Positions 1-11,598 of a stretch of 64,000 nt of DNA are shown in pieces. The position numbers and the translations under genes were made by a program. Numbering within the stretch: position 1 is the stretch's first letter; each line of letters begins with the position of its first letter. The notes under the pieces were generated by a model. The model did no database searches, was not told where the DNA came from, and worked only from the letters and a program-made list of their open reading frames with translations. The DNA is from Arctopsyche grandis (lineage: Eukaryota; Arthropoda; Insecta; Trichoptera; Hydropsychidae), in the NCBI RefSeq assembly GCF_051622035.1, contig NC_135364.1:19805001-19869000 (forward strand), written 5' to 3'.

Positions 1-55
1 GCTCAAATAATATCGTAAATAAATTTTCTGTAATATATAAAATTAGATTACTCAC

Positions 56-1125
56 TTGCACTAGAGAAATTTTAACTTCTTCAATATTCACTTTGGATAA
101 GTTTTGTAGATAACATTTTATAGGTATTTTCTGCCCTGGAACGTAGCCAGAAACTGGAGACTCGATTGTTATCTTTAAAGTTCCCATGCTTGCAAGCAAA
201 AAATGAAAATCTTTCGATGATACGTGTTTGATAGGTAACTGAAAAAATATTATAATTATGTCAGAGTAACAAAATGAAAACAATAATTTGATACAACAAA
301 AACTCATATGTACATATGTAGGACTCAATTAATGAAGGGACACGTAAAACAGGTGTCAATGAGACTCGTTCTGGTGAGCCATATTTATTCCTCAATGCCA
401 TTGAGCTAATTTAATCATTTATACATGCACTTTTCTGGGTTTGAAAACTAAATCCCACGTGTATGTATATACAAATAACCATTGAAAAATACTTACACGG
501 ACATAAGACAGAGAGTTGAGATTAATATTTGTGATAACCATAAAAGCAATTTTGTAAAATTGGTCTGGATAGTTTAATCTTTTGTAGATAACTTGCATAG
601 TGTATCGTACACAGCCATAAGTGCCTTCAAACGATGATGGCAGATTTTGGGGAAGTATAAATGAAAATCCATAATCATGCTTTCCTGCCATAAGCTCCAC
701 TTGCTCATCTAAATTAACAAAAAATAGCTTTAAAAAGTTCACTTTTTAGGGAAGTATTTATAAAAACTTGAACATAAAAAGTCATAGTTATCACTATTAG
801 CTTGTGGAGATATCAAATCCATATTAAAATCCAAATATATTTCTCTTCCCGTAAACTCTGTCTGTCTTTTTGTTTTACCGCTACCATAGTTTTCCATCCA
901 TTTGCAGTTAGTTTCTCCAGATACTCTCACTGTGAGCGCTATAAAATAATACATTTAACATTCGAATCTTTTTGTTGGTACAATTTACATAAAATTAAAC
1001 ATTATACCTTGACATTTTTTCTTTTTATCGAGTACCAAACTGACAAATCCAGACACATTCTCTCCATTATAGTAAACGTTTTGGGAACGGTTGTTGAAAA
1101 TTATACTGCACTTTTTTAATGACAT
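56..1125 (-). CDS. Arrestin domain-containing protein (ARRDC-like), 5' part only
   Basis: Alpha-arrestins are cytosolic adaptors that couple membrane cargo to NEDD4-family ubiquitin ligases. Four exons are visible: 1008-1125, 795-938, 497-708 and 56-238, with consistent phases (1, 1, 0, 0). The start is MSLKKCSIIFNNRSQNVYYN, followed by GENVSGFV, typical of the arrestin N-domain opening. Exon 3 carries LPSSFEGTYGCVRYT, nearly the same as the plus-strand paralogue. Exon 4 opens the C-domain (SPVSGYVPGQKIPIKCYLQN) and ends at a GTGAGT donor at 55. The C-terminal half lies beyond base 1 of the window. Exons 3 and 4 (212 and 183 nt) have exactly the lengths of the corresponding exons of the gene at 7199, so the two are duplicates. 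The family is sure; the orthology is not assigned. Confidence 0.88.
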
Positions 1126-1399
1126 TGTGACTCAAATCTTGCGAACGAATTGCGCGACTAACATTAGGTACTGACATTCAACGATTATCTTATCTGTGTG
1201 AAAACGAAATTGGCTATCAAAAGATAAGTCTCTTTATCTAAAAATAATTCAATTAATCAGTCGCCGAATAAACACGAATTAACATGAACATTTAAATGGA
1301 AAGGGTGTCTATTGGTCATTTATAATTTCTTCCAATCGCATGTACGTATTGTACATACATGCTTACATACGTACATATATTTACTAAATGTGATCCTGT

Positions 1400-1521
1400 T
1401 GTGGCGACCCCATAGAAGAGGGAGCAACACCGGTCGCCATGGTTACGGCAGTGGAGCTGTCATTCGACCATTCGGCCCTAACTCGTGGGGGAGGAACTAC
1501 CCTGTTCCCCCGAGACCCACA
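1400..1521 (+). repeat. 5' LTR of the CsRn1-like element
   Basis: This 122-bp LTR begins TGTGGCGACC and ends GAGACCCACA. It is identical by eye to 5619-5740 and is unusually short for the superfamily. The primer-binding site begins two bases after its end. Confidence 0.92.
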
Positions 1522-4500
1522 GTGGTGACCCCGACGTGATAGACAGCGCGCACCCCCATCCCCCCCATTCTTCCCGACAATCTTGGAAACACGATGTCCG
1601 ACGGTGAAGCAGACAACGGCGCCGCCGAAGCAGGCGGGGAGAACAATGTGCAGAACAACATGGAGGAAAACGCGGAGAACAGCGACCGCAACCAAAGCAC
1701 GGTAAATCTTGACTTTTTGGGGGCGCCCGTGCCCCCCTTCCCCCCCTTTTGGGCCGAGAACCCCCAAATATGGTTCGCACAGATGGAGGCGAGCTTCGAA
1801 GCCGCCAGAATCACTAGCGAAAACACGCGATACTGCAGAACAATCGCGTGTTTGCCTCGCGAGGTGATGACGGAGATTTGGGACATCCACGTGGCCCCCC
1901 CGAAACTCAAGCGATATACCTTCCTGAAGAAGGAAATTTTGGAGAGGTTAGGAGTCGGCCAACGACAGAGACATCGCAGACTCCTCGAACGCGAGGAAAT
2001 TGGCGACAGGAAGCCATCACAGTTCCTGAGAGACCTCCGGATATTGGCGGCCCAGGAAATGTCGGAGGATCTGCTGAGAACCACGTGGGAGAGCAGGCTG
2101 CCAGAGGGACTAAGCTTGCAACTGGCAATGAGCGACGAAACCGATTTGGATAAGCTGGCCAGGAAGGCAGACAGGTGGTACGACAGCAGCCCCCACGTGG
2201 CAGCGATGACAGACCGCAGAGAGAAGAGGCGGCAAACCGATGATGAGTATGTGACACGGGGAGAGTTCCAAACATTAAATCAAAAGGTAGATGACCTGAC
2301 CACGATGATGGGACGGCTACTACAAACGAACGAGACGAATCGGAAAGAATCAAGGCCATCACACTCCCCAGCGAGGAGCCGACGCTGGCAACCACGACAA
2401 CAGAGTCCCCGAGGCCGCAGGAACACGCCACCGCGCAGGTTTAACCAGGCGGAAAACTTCCAGGGCAGGCGCTAATGGCGGAAAGCAGCCCCAGCCCCAC
2501 TTCTTGCCGCCTATACGTAACAGACAAGGTCAGTAAACTACGGTTCCTAGTCGACACCGGTTCTGACCTGTGTGTCCTTCCGAAGTCAATATTGCCGGGT
2601 CGCAAAATAGCGACATCATACCTTCTATTCGCCGCGAACGGATCTACGATAAAAACGTACGGTTGGAAGGAGGTAGACGTCGACTTGGGACTACGTCGGG
2701 TATACAAATGGAGATTTGTAATAGCCGACGTATCAAGGCCTATTATTGGCGCTGATTTCATCAAACATTTTTGTCTTTTGATTGATTTGAAAAATGCGAA
2801 ACTGATGGATAATCTCACAACTGTTTCTGTGAGGGGCCGAGCAATAGGAACAGCAAAAGTAGAGCAGGTGAAAGCAATTTGTGGCACATCAACATTTCAC
2901 CATCTACTAACAGAGTTTCCAGAGATAACGCGGCCGACAGGAAATAAAAACAGAACAATGAAACATCATACTGTGCATTATATCAGAACCACTGAAGGAC
3001 CACCAGCAAGTTGCAAGCCGCGCCGCCTCGCACCGGAGAAGTTGCAGATCGCAAAAGAGACTTTCAAGACCATGTTGAACGAAGGAATCGCTCGACCATC
3101 AGACAGTAGTTGGTCATCAGCATTACACCTAGTACCTAAGCACGACGGAGAATGGAGACCATGCGGGGACTACAGAGCGTTGAATGCCCGCACTATACCA
3201 GATAGGTATCCAGTACCGCATATAGAAGATTTCGCCAGTACCTTATATGGCAAGAAGTTATTTTCTACAATTGATCTCGTGCGCGCATACCACCAAATCC
3301 CTGTACACAATGAAGACATAAAAAAAACAGCTATTTCCACCCCGTTTGGGTTATTTGAATTCCCGTTTATGTCCTTCGGACTCAGAAACGCGGCACAGAC
3401 CTTCCAGCGGTTTATGGACGAAGTCCTAAGGGGATTGGATTTCTGCTACGTATATATTGACGACGTGCTGGTAGCGTCAGAAAACGAAGAAGAACATATT
3501 AACCACTTACGAAAACTTTTTTCACGGTTTCAAGAATATGGCGTTTTAGTCAACACAGCAAAGTGCGTTTTCGGAGCAAAAACTGTAAGATTTCTAGGAT
3601 ACGAGGTGTCAGAAAATGGAACCAAACCCCAAGCAGACAAAGTAGCTGCGGTGAAAAGATTTCCCCGACCAGCTACAATCGAACAATTAAGGCAGTTTTT
3701 GGGGATGATAAACTTCTATCGGCGTTTTGTTCCGGGTGCTGCAAAATTGCAGGCGCCCCTCAACGAGTTGCTAAAAGGATCTAAAAAGAAAGACAAGGCA
3801 AAGATTGCATGGACCAACGCGTTGGAAGAAGCATTCGGAAAGTGCAAGGATAGCTTATCAGACGCAGCCCTCCTCAGCCACCCAAAACCAGGGGCAGACT
3901 TGGCATTGGTGACGGACGCATCAGATGTAGCACTCGGAGCAGTCCTACAGCAGAAGACGCCCGAAGGGTGGGAGCCGTTGGCATTCTTCACAAGGAAATT
4001 GTCAGGAACAGAAAGGAGATACAGCACTTACGACCGGGAGTTGTTGGCAATATATAGTGCAGTCCGGCATTTCCGCCATATGGTAGAAGGAAAATTTTTT
4101 ACTATTTTCACTGACCACAAGCCTATTATATACATGTTCCAACAGAAGCCAGAGAAATGTTCGCCAAGACAGTTTAGGCACATAGACTTTGTAGGCCAGT
4201 TCACAACAGATGTTCGACATGTATCGGGAGAAGAAAACGTGGTAGCGGATGCACTGTCAAGAATAGAAGCAATTTCCGGGATGGACTTTCAAGCAATAGC
4301 ACGAGCGCAGGAGGATGACACAGAACTGTCACAACTGCTACGAGATCCCGACAAGCAGTTTGCCAAGATACCTATTCCAGGCGAAGAGACGACCATCTAT
4401 TGTGATGTATCTTCAGAAACGCAACGGCCGTACTTGCCAGCGAAATTTAGGAAACAGGCGTTCGAACTAATCCATCAATTGGCGCACCAGGGGTAAAAGC

Positions 4501-5618
4501 ATCAGCTAAATTAGTGACCCAACGATATTTCTGGACGGGTATGAAGAAGGAATGCAGAAGATGGGCCCAAGAGTGCATATTTTGCCAGAAATCAAAAATA
4601 ACGAGGCACGTCATTGCACCTGTGGGAGAGTTCCAGCCACCGGAAAATCGATTTGACCACATTCACATAGACATAGTTGGTCCCTTACCACAGTCCGCCG
4701 GTTACAAGTACTTATTGACATGCGTTGATAGGTTTACTCGCTGGCCAGAAGCTATCCCTATGGAAGATATCACGGCAGAAACGGTTGCAAAGAAATTCGT
4801 CAGTGGTTGGATTGCAAGATTCGGATGCCCCCTACGAATAACTACCGATCAAGGACGACAATTCGAGAGCACTCTATTCAAGGAACTGAATAGGTTGACG
4901 GGATCGACACACATAAGGACAACCGCATACCACCCTGCAGCAAATGGGATGGTAGAGAGGTTCCACAGGCAGCTTAAAGCCGCGATCATGTGCCACCAAG
5001 ACGAAGGGTGGACGGAAGCCCTACCGACAGTGTTACTGGGAATCCGATCGGCATGGAAGGAAGACCTTAATGCCACGTCAGCAGAACTGGTATATGGTCA
5101 ACCGCTACGGCTACCGGGAGAGTTTCTGGCTCCACAACGAAACGGAGGACCCAACACAGCGGAACTAGCAGAGAGATTGCGGTCCCAAATGGCGAGGTTG
5201 AGACCCAGTCCACCGCGGCGCCATGGAACAAGATCAACCTTTATCTTCAAAGACCTGCACACCAGTGCACCTGCACATCAGGTGTTCCTGAGACACGATG
5301 CTGCCAAGGGTCCGTTACAGCCTCCATACGATGGTCCATACAGGGTGTTGAAGAGGGGACCGAAGTTCTTCACACTGAGAATTAAGGATTCCAATGTCAC
5401 CGTATCGGTAGACCGCATAAAGCCGGCATACATGGAAAGCAGCGGAGAGCCCCCAGAGAGAGCAGAGAGAGCCCCCCAAGAAAATGCAGAACCACAGCAA
5501 GAAACTGGCCGACAAGCAACCACACGGACTGGCAGGAGAGTCCGGTGGCCAGCCCATCTGGACAGCTACATCCCGTAGTTGTCGCGACGGCTACGCAATG
5601 TCGCTGGGGAGGGAGTGA

Positions 5619-5740
5619 TGTGGCGACCCCATAGAAGAGGGAGCAACACCGGTCGCCATGGTTACGGCAGTGGAGCTGTCATTCGACCATTCGGCCCTAA
5701 CTCGTGGGGGAGGAACTACCCTGTTCCCCCGAGACCCACA
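5619..5740 (+). repeat. 3' LTR of the CsRn1-like element
   Basis: Identical to 1400-1521 and preceded by a short purine-rich run (GGGGAGGGAG, about 5606-5615) that would serve as polypurine tract. The CTGT duplication follows at 5741-5744. Confidence 0.92.
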
Positions 5741-5744
5741 CTGT

Positions 5745-6455
5745 TAAGAAAAATATTGTTTCGAATATTTTATTATGGAGACTACAGTAGAAAGTGGGAT
5801 TCCACTGCAGTATTTTTTTTTCAAGACAATTACAGAGAATGAAACGTCTCCTGATCACGATCCGCATGAATGAGGTACACGACTACTGAAGAATTATGGA
5901 AACTGGTGATGAAGAATGTAAAGTTTGTGAAGGCTGCCTTGTCCTTGAAAGGGTCACCAATATGGAGATATCGTGCTGTTAGTTTTAGAAAGAGGAAGTA
6001 CGTATACTAGAGGAATGCATCCCAGCGGCCTCGATGCCTCTAAAAAAAACTTCTATTCTTCTTATACTAAGTTTTAGCGAAGTTGTTGTGTGGGTATGTA
6101 ATTAAGGAGTACGTCTGTTGTGTGGGTATTCAAATCTTTAGGTCGGTTATGGTAGAAGTTGTAATTCAAGCGTATCAAATTGTTGCTCGAGCTAAAAAAA
6201 TCATTTGGCACGTGTAGAGGGAAGGCTTGGGGCATACAACCGAAGTCATCCATGTACTTATTTTTTTGTTAATTAAATTCGAGTGTGTCGAATTGTTAAA
6301 GCGAAATTACTTTAAACGTCGTGTCTCTCAATACGCTTGAATGTGACGATTCCCTACACTAGTAGTAAAGCATTCTTATTTTATATTTTAATTTTTATAT
6401 TTATAAATTCTAAAATTGGGGGGCTTCGAATTTCTCTGATATTCCCTGTCTATGG
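5745..6455. other. Spacer with no recognised feature
   Basis: About 700 bp of AT-rich sequence between the LTR element and a MITE cluster. I see no convincing exon, RNA gene or terminal repeat in it. It belongs to the original divergent spacer of the two arrestin-domain genes. Confidence 0.5.
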
Positions 6456-6457
6456 AC

Positions 6458-6840
6458 GCGGTCTCCCTCACGGGCCTGAATGTGAAACGCCAGATCGAAA
6501 CGCAAAGATCGAAAATCGAAAAATCTTAAGTCGAAAGATCAAAAAAAAAGGGTGCATGGTAAACGGTACTATGTATATATAATATATATGAGTGGCATGC
6601 GGTGAAATTATCTCTCTTTTTGTCATACAGCCTTGTTTAATGTGCGCGCGCAGAATACGGGAGGAAAAGCCTGTTCCTCTTGTTCCTGTTGTGTCCTGCT
6701 CGCGCAAATTAAGTGAGTATGTACACGGGGGGAGAGACTATTTTTTTTATCTTTCGACTTAAGATCTTTCAATTTTCGATCTTTGCCTTCCGATATTTGC
6801 GTTTTCGGGCATTTCGCTTTCGGTCCCGTGAGGTAGACCC
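6458..6840. repeat. Composite palindromic MITE, copy 1
   Basis: The outer arms are inverted copies of each other: the AAGATCGAAAATCG / CTTAAGTCGAAAGATC block near 6500-6550 reappears reverse-complemented at 6755-6790, and the ends pair as GGTCTCCCTCACGGG with CCCGTGAGGTAGACC. The core (about 6588-6735) resembles the short hAT-type palindrome at 48910, sharing GTGGC-TGCG, CTCTCTTTTTGTC and CCTGTTCCTCTTGTTCC. The same outer-plus-core build recurs at 19600-19970. Confidence 0.75.
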
Positions 6841-6853
6841 CTATGAACGATAC

Positions 6854-7044
6854 GGTTCAGTGATTATTCCGCACAAAACGATCTCGCGCACGTCACTAAA
6901 ATCTCGATCACGGAACATCTGGCAACTTAACACGCGAAATTTTGTACTGACGAGAACTCGAGTGCCAGATATTCCGTATTCACGATTTTTGTGGCAATGA
7001 TTGTCATGCGCGCGATCTCAATTTGCACAATAGTCCGTTTACAC
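6854..7044 (+). repeat. MITE of the GGT-end family (E2 type)
   Basis: It starts GGTTCAGTGATTATTCCGC and ends in ...CCGTTTACAC, and is flanked by a perfect 9-bp direct repeat GAACGATAC (6845-6853 and 7045-7053). It shares the internal GAACATCTGGCA and GAGAACTCGAGTGCCAGAT blocks with copies at 20293 and 43454. It ends only about 155 bp before the ARRDC start codon, so it may lie in the promoter. Confidence 0.8.
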
Positions 7045-7198
7045 GAACGATACAAATGTTAGAACGTGTAAGGTACAAAGCGTGTAGTGTAGTCGACGAG
7101 AGTGCAGATGAGAAATGAGCTAAAGCGAGAGGCGAGAGGGTGGTGGCTCAGAGTGACGTCAGCCGCCTGTCGATAGCGTAGGAATAACGGGCCTCAAG

Positions 7199-10014
7199 AT
7201 GGGCCTCAAGGAATGTGTGATCACACTTGACAATAATTGGAACACGTATTATCCCGGTCAAACCGTCAACGGGAAGGCCGACTTCACGTTTGATAAGCCG
7301 AAAAAAGTGCGAGGTGAATTAACGCATACTTCACTTTTTCAGAAGTACCTACTTATACCTTTCTCCTCCTTTATATTCTGAAAGCGTGCGAGAGAAAGAG
7401 ACGCCTATGTTTCATTAGCGACACTTTTGTTAAAATTTTGCAATTCCGATACAATATGCATACTAATATTTATTTTTAGTAACTGGGATCTACATATAAT
7501 TATATGTGTGTATGTTGAACAATATTCTTCGAAAAATTGATATTAATGCAGAAATTAAATTCATGACAGTAGTTGGTGAATATATTATACTAACACCGTT
7601 CTAGAGATGTGTGCGTCCAACATAATAATTGCTCAAGGAGCCAATATAATGTTTATGCCCCAATAATTCATATATAATCACCTGATCTGAAAGTTGTTTA
7701 AAATATTAGTTGTAGTAAAATATAGTGTGGAATAAACGTATTATTGTCGTACACAATATATTTTAGTAGCTTTGTGACCAAATATTGTTGCGTAGAGGTG
7801 GTTTGAGGATCCAAATGAAAGGCCAAAGTCGCTTCACAGCATTTATTGAATGATTCAGGAGGTCCACGCGCAGCCAGTGCTCGTTCCAGAATGATCTGAT
7901 ATGGCTTAAGTACCTCTTTATAAAGGGCAAGTCACTCACTACAGCTTCCCCGATCCGTTTGTTTCTCCGTTGTCTAGGCACGTACAGTTCTAAGTGAGTC
8001 TCACACTCTCAAGGTTCTAGGACTTCTGCCGACCACTTAGAGTCCCGCTAGGCCAATTCGGGGGTCTCCATTGTTAGCCCCCGAATTTCATAATGTTCCC
8101 ACGTTACATTATCTTCATGTCATCGAAACTTGAAAATTCCAATCCAATTAGAATCCAAGTTGTTTAATGTAATTAAAATTGTATAAAAATAAGCTGTATT
8201 GAAAGCAGAATGTTCGCAGTTATTAATAATATATTATTTGCACAATGAAGTCTCTAATTGTCCGTATAAAATTATTATATTTCAGGCATAAGTGTAAAAT
8301 TTAAGGGGGTCGCCGAAGTCAAGTGGACAACAACAGAAAGCATAAGGGGAACTGATGGAAAGTCTAAAAACATGAGTATTGATAACACTGGGAGTGAGGA
8401 ATATTTCAGCATTTCATATTACTTGCTCGGAAATAAATCTGGTGAGTGTAATAAAATATTCAGTGGCGAATGCTAGATGACTCCTACTAACTTAACGATT
8501 TTATTTTCAGGTAATGACATTGAAATTCCGGAAGGAACTCATTCATATCCATTTACTTGCGTTTTACCGCCAACTCTTCCCTCATCGTTTGAAGGAGAAT
8601 TCGGATTTGTCCGATATACTGTAAAAGTTACCTTGGATCGACCATGGAAATTCGATCAAGAAACAAAAATGGCGTTTACAGTGACATCACATCTCGATTT
8701 GAACAGTTTGCCTGAATATCGGGTATACTATAATATTATCATAATTTGTATTTAGTTTCTCTAGTTTTAATGAATTCAATTCAACATTTTAGAATCCTAT
8801 TCACATGCAAATGGAGAAATCTTTCTGTTGTTGTTGGTGCAAAACAGGGCCTCTATCTGTGGATGTACGTCTTCCAGTTACCGGTTATTGTTCTGGACAA
8901 ACTATACCACTCGACGTTAATTGTGAAAATAATAGTGGAGTCGGTGTCCAGGATATTATAATCCAGTTAATAAAGGCATGTATTATTTAATTTGCATGTA
9001 TCATAAATACAAATATACTTATTGGTAATTCAAATAACGCGAATATTAATACAAACTTAAAATCTTTGTAGTTCGTCACATTCAGATGTACCTCGCCGAT
9101 TAGTGGTACAAAACGTGTTGTAGTAGTAATTTCTGAACACAAACTCGGCTCAATTGATGGACATGAAGCTAAAAATATCCAGAAAATTCTTGAAATTCCA
9201 CCTTTGCCACCCTCAAATTTAGTGAACTGCGGCCTAATAGATCTAGAATATAAAATTCATGTAAGTATAAAATCCAAATATGTATTTAGAATTTTTCTCT
9301 ATAAACACTTAATTTATAATTTTGTTACTCAAGGTTGATTGTGTTGTATCTGGAATGCACATGAATCTGGAAGACGTTGCACTAATAACCTTAGGAACTG
9401 TTCCTTTGGTTGGCTTCCAACCGCCACCTCCTGATGGTCAAACAACGAATTCCTTGCCTGATGTTCCACAAAGCCAACAATCGTCAGAAAGTCCTCTGTT
9501 GTCCAGCCAACCTTACCCTCAATCCAATCAGATGAATGTAGCATCATACCCTGTTCAGCAATCACCAGCATCGTTTCCGGTGCAAAATGCTCCATATCCA
9601 CCCCAAGGAAGTCCTGTTGGATACCCTCCCCAAACTATGCCTTATCCTCCGCAGGGTCTTCCATACCCCATGCCAGCTGCTCCAGCTTTGTATCCTCCAG
9701 CTGCTCCAGCTTTGTATCCTCCACAGACCGGTATTTATCCTGCGAACACTAGTCCTAGTGCTCCAATGCCTGAAAATCCATACACGGCTTATCCGGGAAT
9801 GGGTATGCCCTCTAACTACTAAAAAATCTTACATTCAATCAGCAATTAAAACTATACTAACACTATCCGCTTTTTTTCAGTGCAACCAGTTTTCAAAGAA
9901 AGTCAATTTTCCACTCAAAATATTCATGATTCAACTGATAATCAACACACAATGATCAGCGGCAATCAAGTTTTCTCTCCCAGATACCCTACTTACGGAT
10001 TTGTGCCAAAATAA
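7199..10014 (+). CDS. Arrestin domain-containing protein (ARRDC-like), complete
   Basis: Alpha-arrestin adaptor. Exons: 7199-7313, 8286-8441, 8511-8722, 8793-8975, 9072-9260, 9334-9802, 9881-10014. The N-domain begins MGLKECVITLDNNWNTYYPG; LPSSFEGEFGFVRYT marks exon 3; the C-domain (VRLPVTGYCSGQTIPLD) spans exons 4-5. Exon 6 encodes a Pro/Tyr/Gln-rich tail with repeated YPP and PALYPP. Intron 4 has a GC donor (AAG|GCATGT). Read through, exon 6 stops at 9822 (MGMPSNY). If a 78-nt intron at 9803-9880 is removed (GTATGC donor, ACTAAC branch, T-rich tract, CAG), the tail instead ends in FSPRYPTYGFVPK at 10014. Two C-terminal isoforms are therefore likely. I see no perfect PPxY motif. A solo LTR lies in intron 1. 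Exon sizes match the minus-strand paralogue at 56-1125. Confidence 0.93.
7786..8108 (-). mobile_element. Solo LTR in ARRDC intron 1
   Basis: Read on the minus strand it begins TGTAACGTGG and ends CTACGCAACA. It holds a TATA-like CTTTATAAAG and an AATAAA in the expected order for an LTR, and is clearly more GC-rich than the intron around it. The flanks show no clean target duplication. It is a single LTR with no internal region, hence an old recombined copy; the family is not determined. Confidence 0.6.
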
Positions 10015-11598
10015 TTTTATTTTTTAATATATTCTAATATGGTGCTTTATCAATATCATATAAAATTTTAAATGTTTATGTTTGCGAATATTTTGCTTTT
10101 GATTTTATTTTTGCATAGTTTATAAGAATTTTGACTATACAGCACTTACTTTCTGAATACAGTTATTACTTGCAGTTACTTTTATGAATGTGGTGTGCCT
10201 TTATAAATGCAAGCATGAAGTTGAATTTTGATTACTTTGAAAGATATTAACCATAAAACCAAATATGCTAATCTTAAGACATTTGAAAAATATGAATCAT
10301 GGAGAATTTTATTGCATTTATACTCAAATTAAATAAATATGCCATATAAAATAGTGCTGCTGCCCTCAAGTTAAAATATTTCTTCTCTGGCTGTGACTTA
10401 CAAGAGTTAGGTAACTTATAGGTCAAAACAACTACATATATTGCCAATTCGTATTTTATTTTATTACTTAATTAGCAAGCCGTATAACTATGTGGTTAAT
10501 ATTACTAACGACTGAAAAGACTCGGGTTTGAGCCCTGGTTACACTTACATATGTAGACGTAATCATACTTTGTACGGTTCTGAAGTATTATTGCAGTGCT
10601 GCTGACCAGATAATGACAATTTATCTGATTTAGTTGTTAAAACAGTTCTTTATAAAGTGACTACCTGCCATATATTTGTCACCACTATCTGTCGATTTGG
10701 GACGACCTGACATGTCTCCGTGGTAAAAATCATATAAATAATAAATACTAGCAAATATACCTCGTATATAATAGTTTATATTAACAATCCAAAAAATGTT
10801 TCCGCACATATTTAAATATATAATTTATTAATATATGTACATATGTCCACATATTTTGAATTTTATGGTCATTAGTCATTTAGCCGTTTAAGTATTGTCT
10901 TGGAAATAAGTCTCTCCCATGACATGTGATTGTTGCGGCCTAAATTTTCCCTATCTCTTGTAATAAAATATAATATATGTAGTAACACTAGTTCTTTATG
11001 TACTCCAATATGTGATAATATAACTTCCATGAAATAAAATTAACAATTATTTGACTTTTTTCAGATTTTTGTGCATATTATTATATACTTACGTACATGT
11101 GCTAAGAATATCTGCTTACTCGAACATTTTTTTATTATGAATGGGCATTAAATATAACGCTCTCTGATTTTGTACTTTGAATGCACGATAGTTTTAAGAA
11201 TACTCGTTTTTTTTTTTAATTTGTAATTCATACAAGCACAGTAAATATTTTAAATACACGCACATATAATTATATTACACTGACTCATGAATTTTATAAA
11301 TGATAAATCCACAATATTACATTATAAAAGCACAACTAATTATTGAACTAGTACTAAATGGCGCTTAAAAATATATGTATAAATGTTGAAATGTCAAATT
11401 TTGTATCTGCAAAGTGGTGTTATATGTATATAATATTTTATAAACGCTATACTGGATTTTGGAAATATATACTCATGTTACTATCAATACGTTTCATTTC
11501 TATGAATAAGTTTGTATGTACATACGTATATCAGTTGATGTACGTCAATAGTTTGTAAGATATAAATAAGACAAATAGTCAATTTATTAAATTTATTT
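10015..11598. other. Intergenic: ARRDC 3' flank and UTP15 3' flank
   Basis: AT-rich sequence between a plus-strand and a minus-strand gene that converge here. It holds one diverged tRNA-derived SINE (about 10475-10640). I found no exon in the remainder. Confidence 0.6.
10475..10640 (+). repeat. Diverged tRNA-derived SINE head
   Basis: A tRNA-like pol III pattern: an A-box-like region around 10480-10500 (GTATAACTATGTGGTTAAT) and a B-box-like GGTTTGAGCCC at 10525, spaced as in a tRNA. The anticodon arm is degenerate, so this is not a working tRNA gene. Related heads occur at about 51340 and, on the minus strand, at about 36400. Confidence 0.5.

Larger units (their letters stand above)
1400..5740 (+). 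mobile_element. Ty3/gypsy LTR retrotransposon, CsRn1/Kabuki-like, nearly whole and young
   Basis: Seen: identical 122-bp terminal repeats (1400-1521 and 5619-5740, TG...CA), a 4-bp target duplication CTGT on both sides (1396-1399, 5741-5744), and a gag region about 1594-2475. A pol region about 2475-5578 has protease (DTGS), reverse transcriptase (YIDD), RNase H and an HHCC-type integrase in the Ty3/gypsy order. A primer-binding site at 1523-1540 follows the 5' LTR directly and is complementary to the 3' end of tRNA-Trp. Known: the CsRn1 clade (Kabuki in Bombyx) primes with tRNA-Trp. The gag and pol frames touch at 2475, as is common in the group. It looks almost whole, with about one break in pol. 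The identical LTRs imply a very recent insertion. It sits in the spacer between the two arrestin-domain genes. Confidence 0.93.

Noticed and set aside
1384-2887. Several long minus-strand frames over the gag region
   Set aside because: Shadows of the GC-rich gag frame; no family likeness and no independent promoter.
10475-10560. A possible tRNA gene
   Set aside because: B box present, but acceptor and anticodon stems do not pair; better explained as a SINE head. The same holds for 36349-36405 and 51348-51401.
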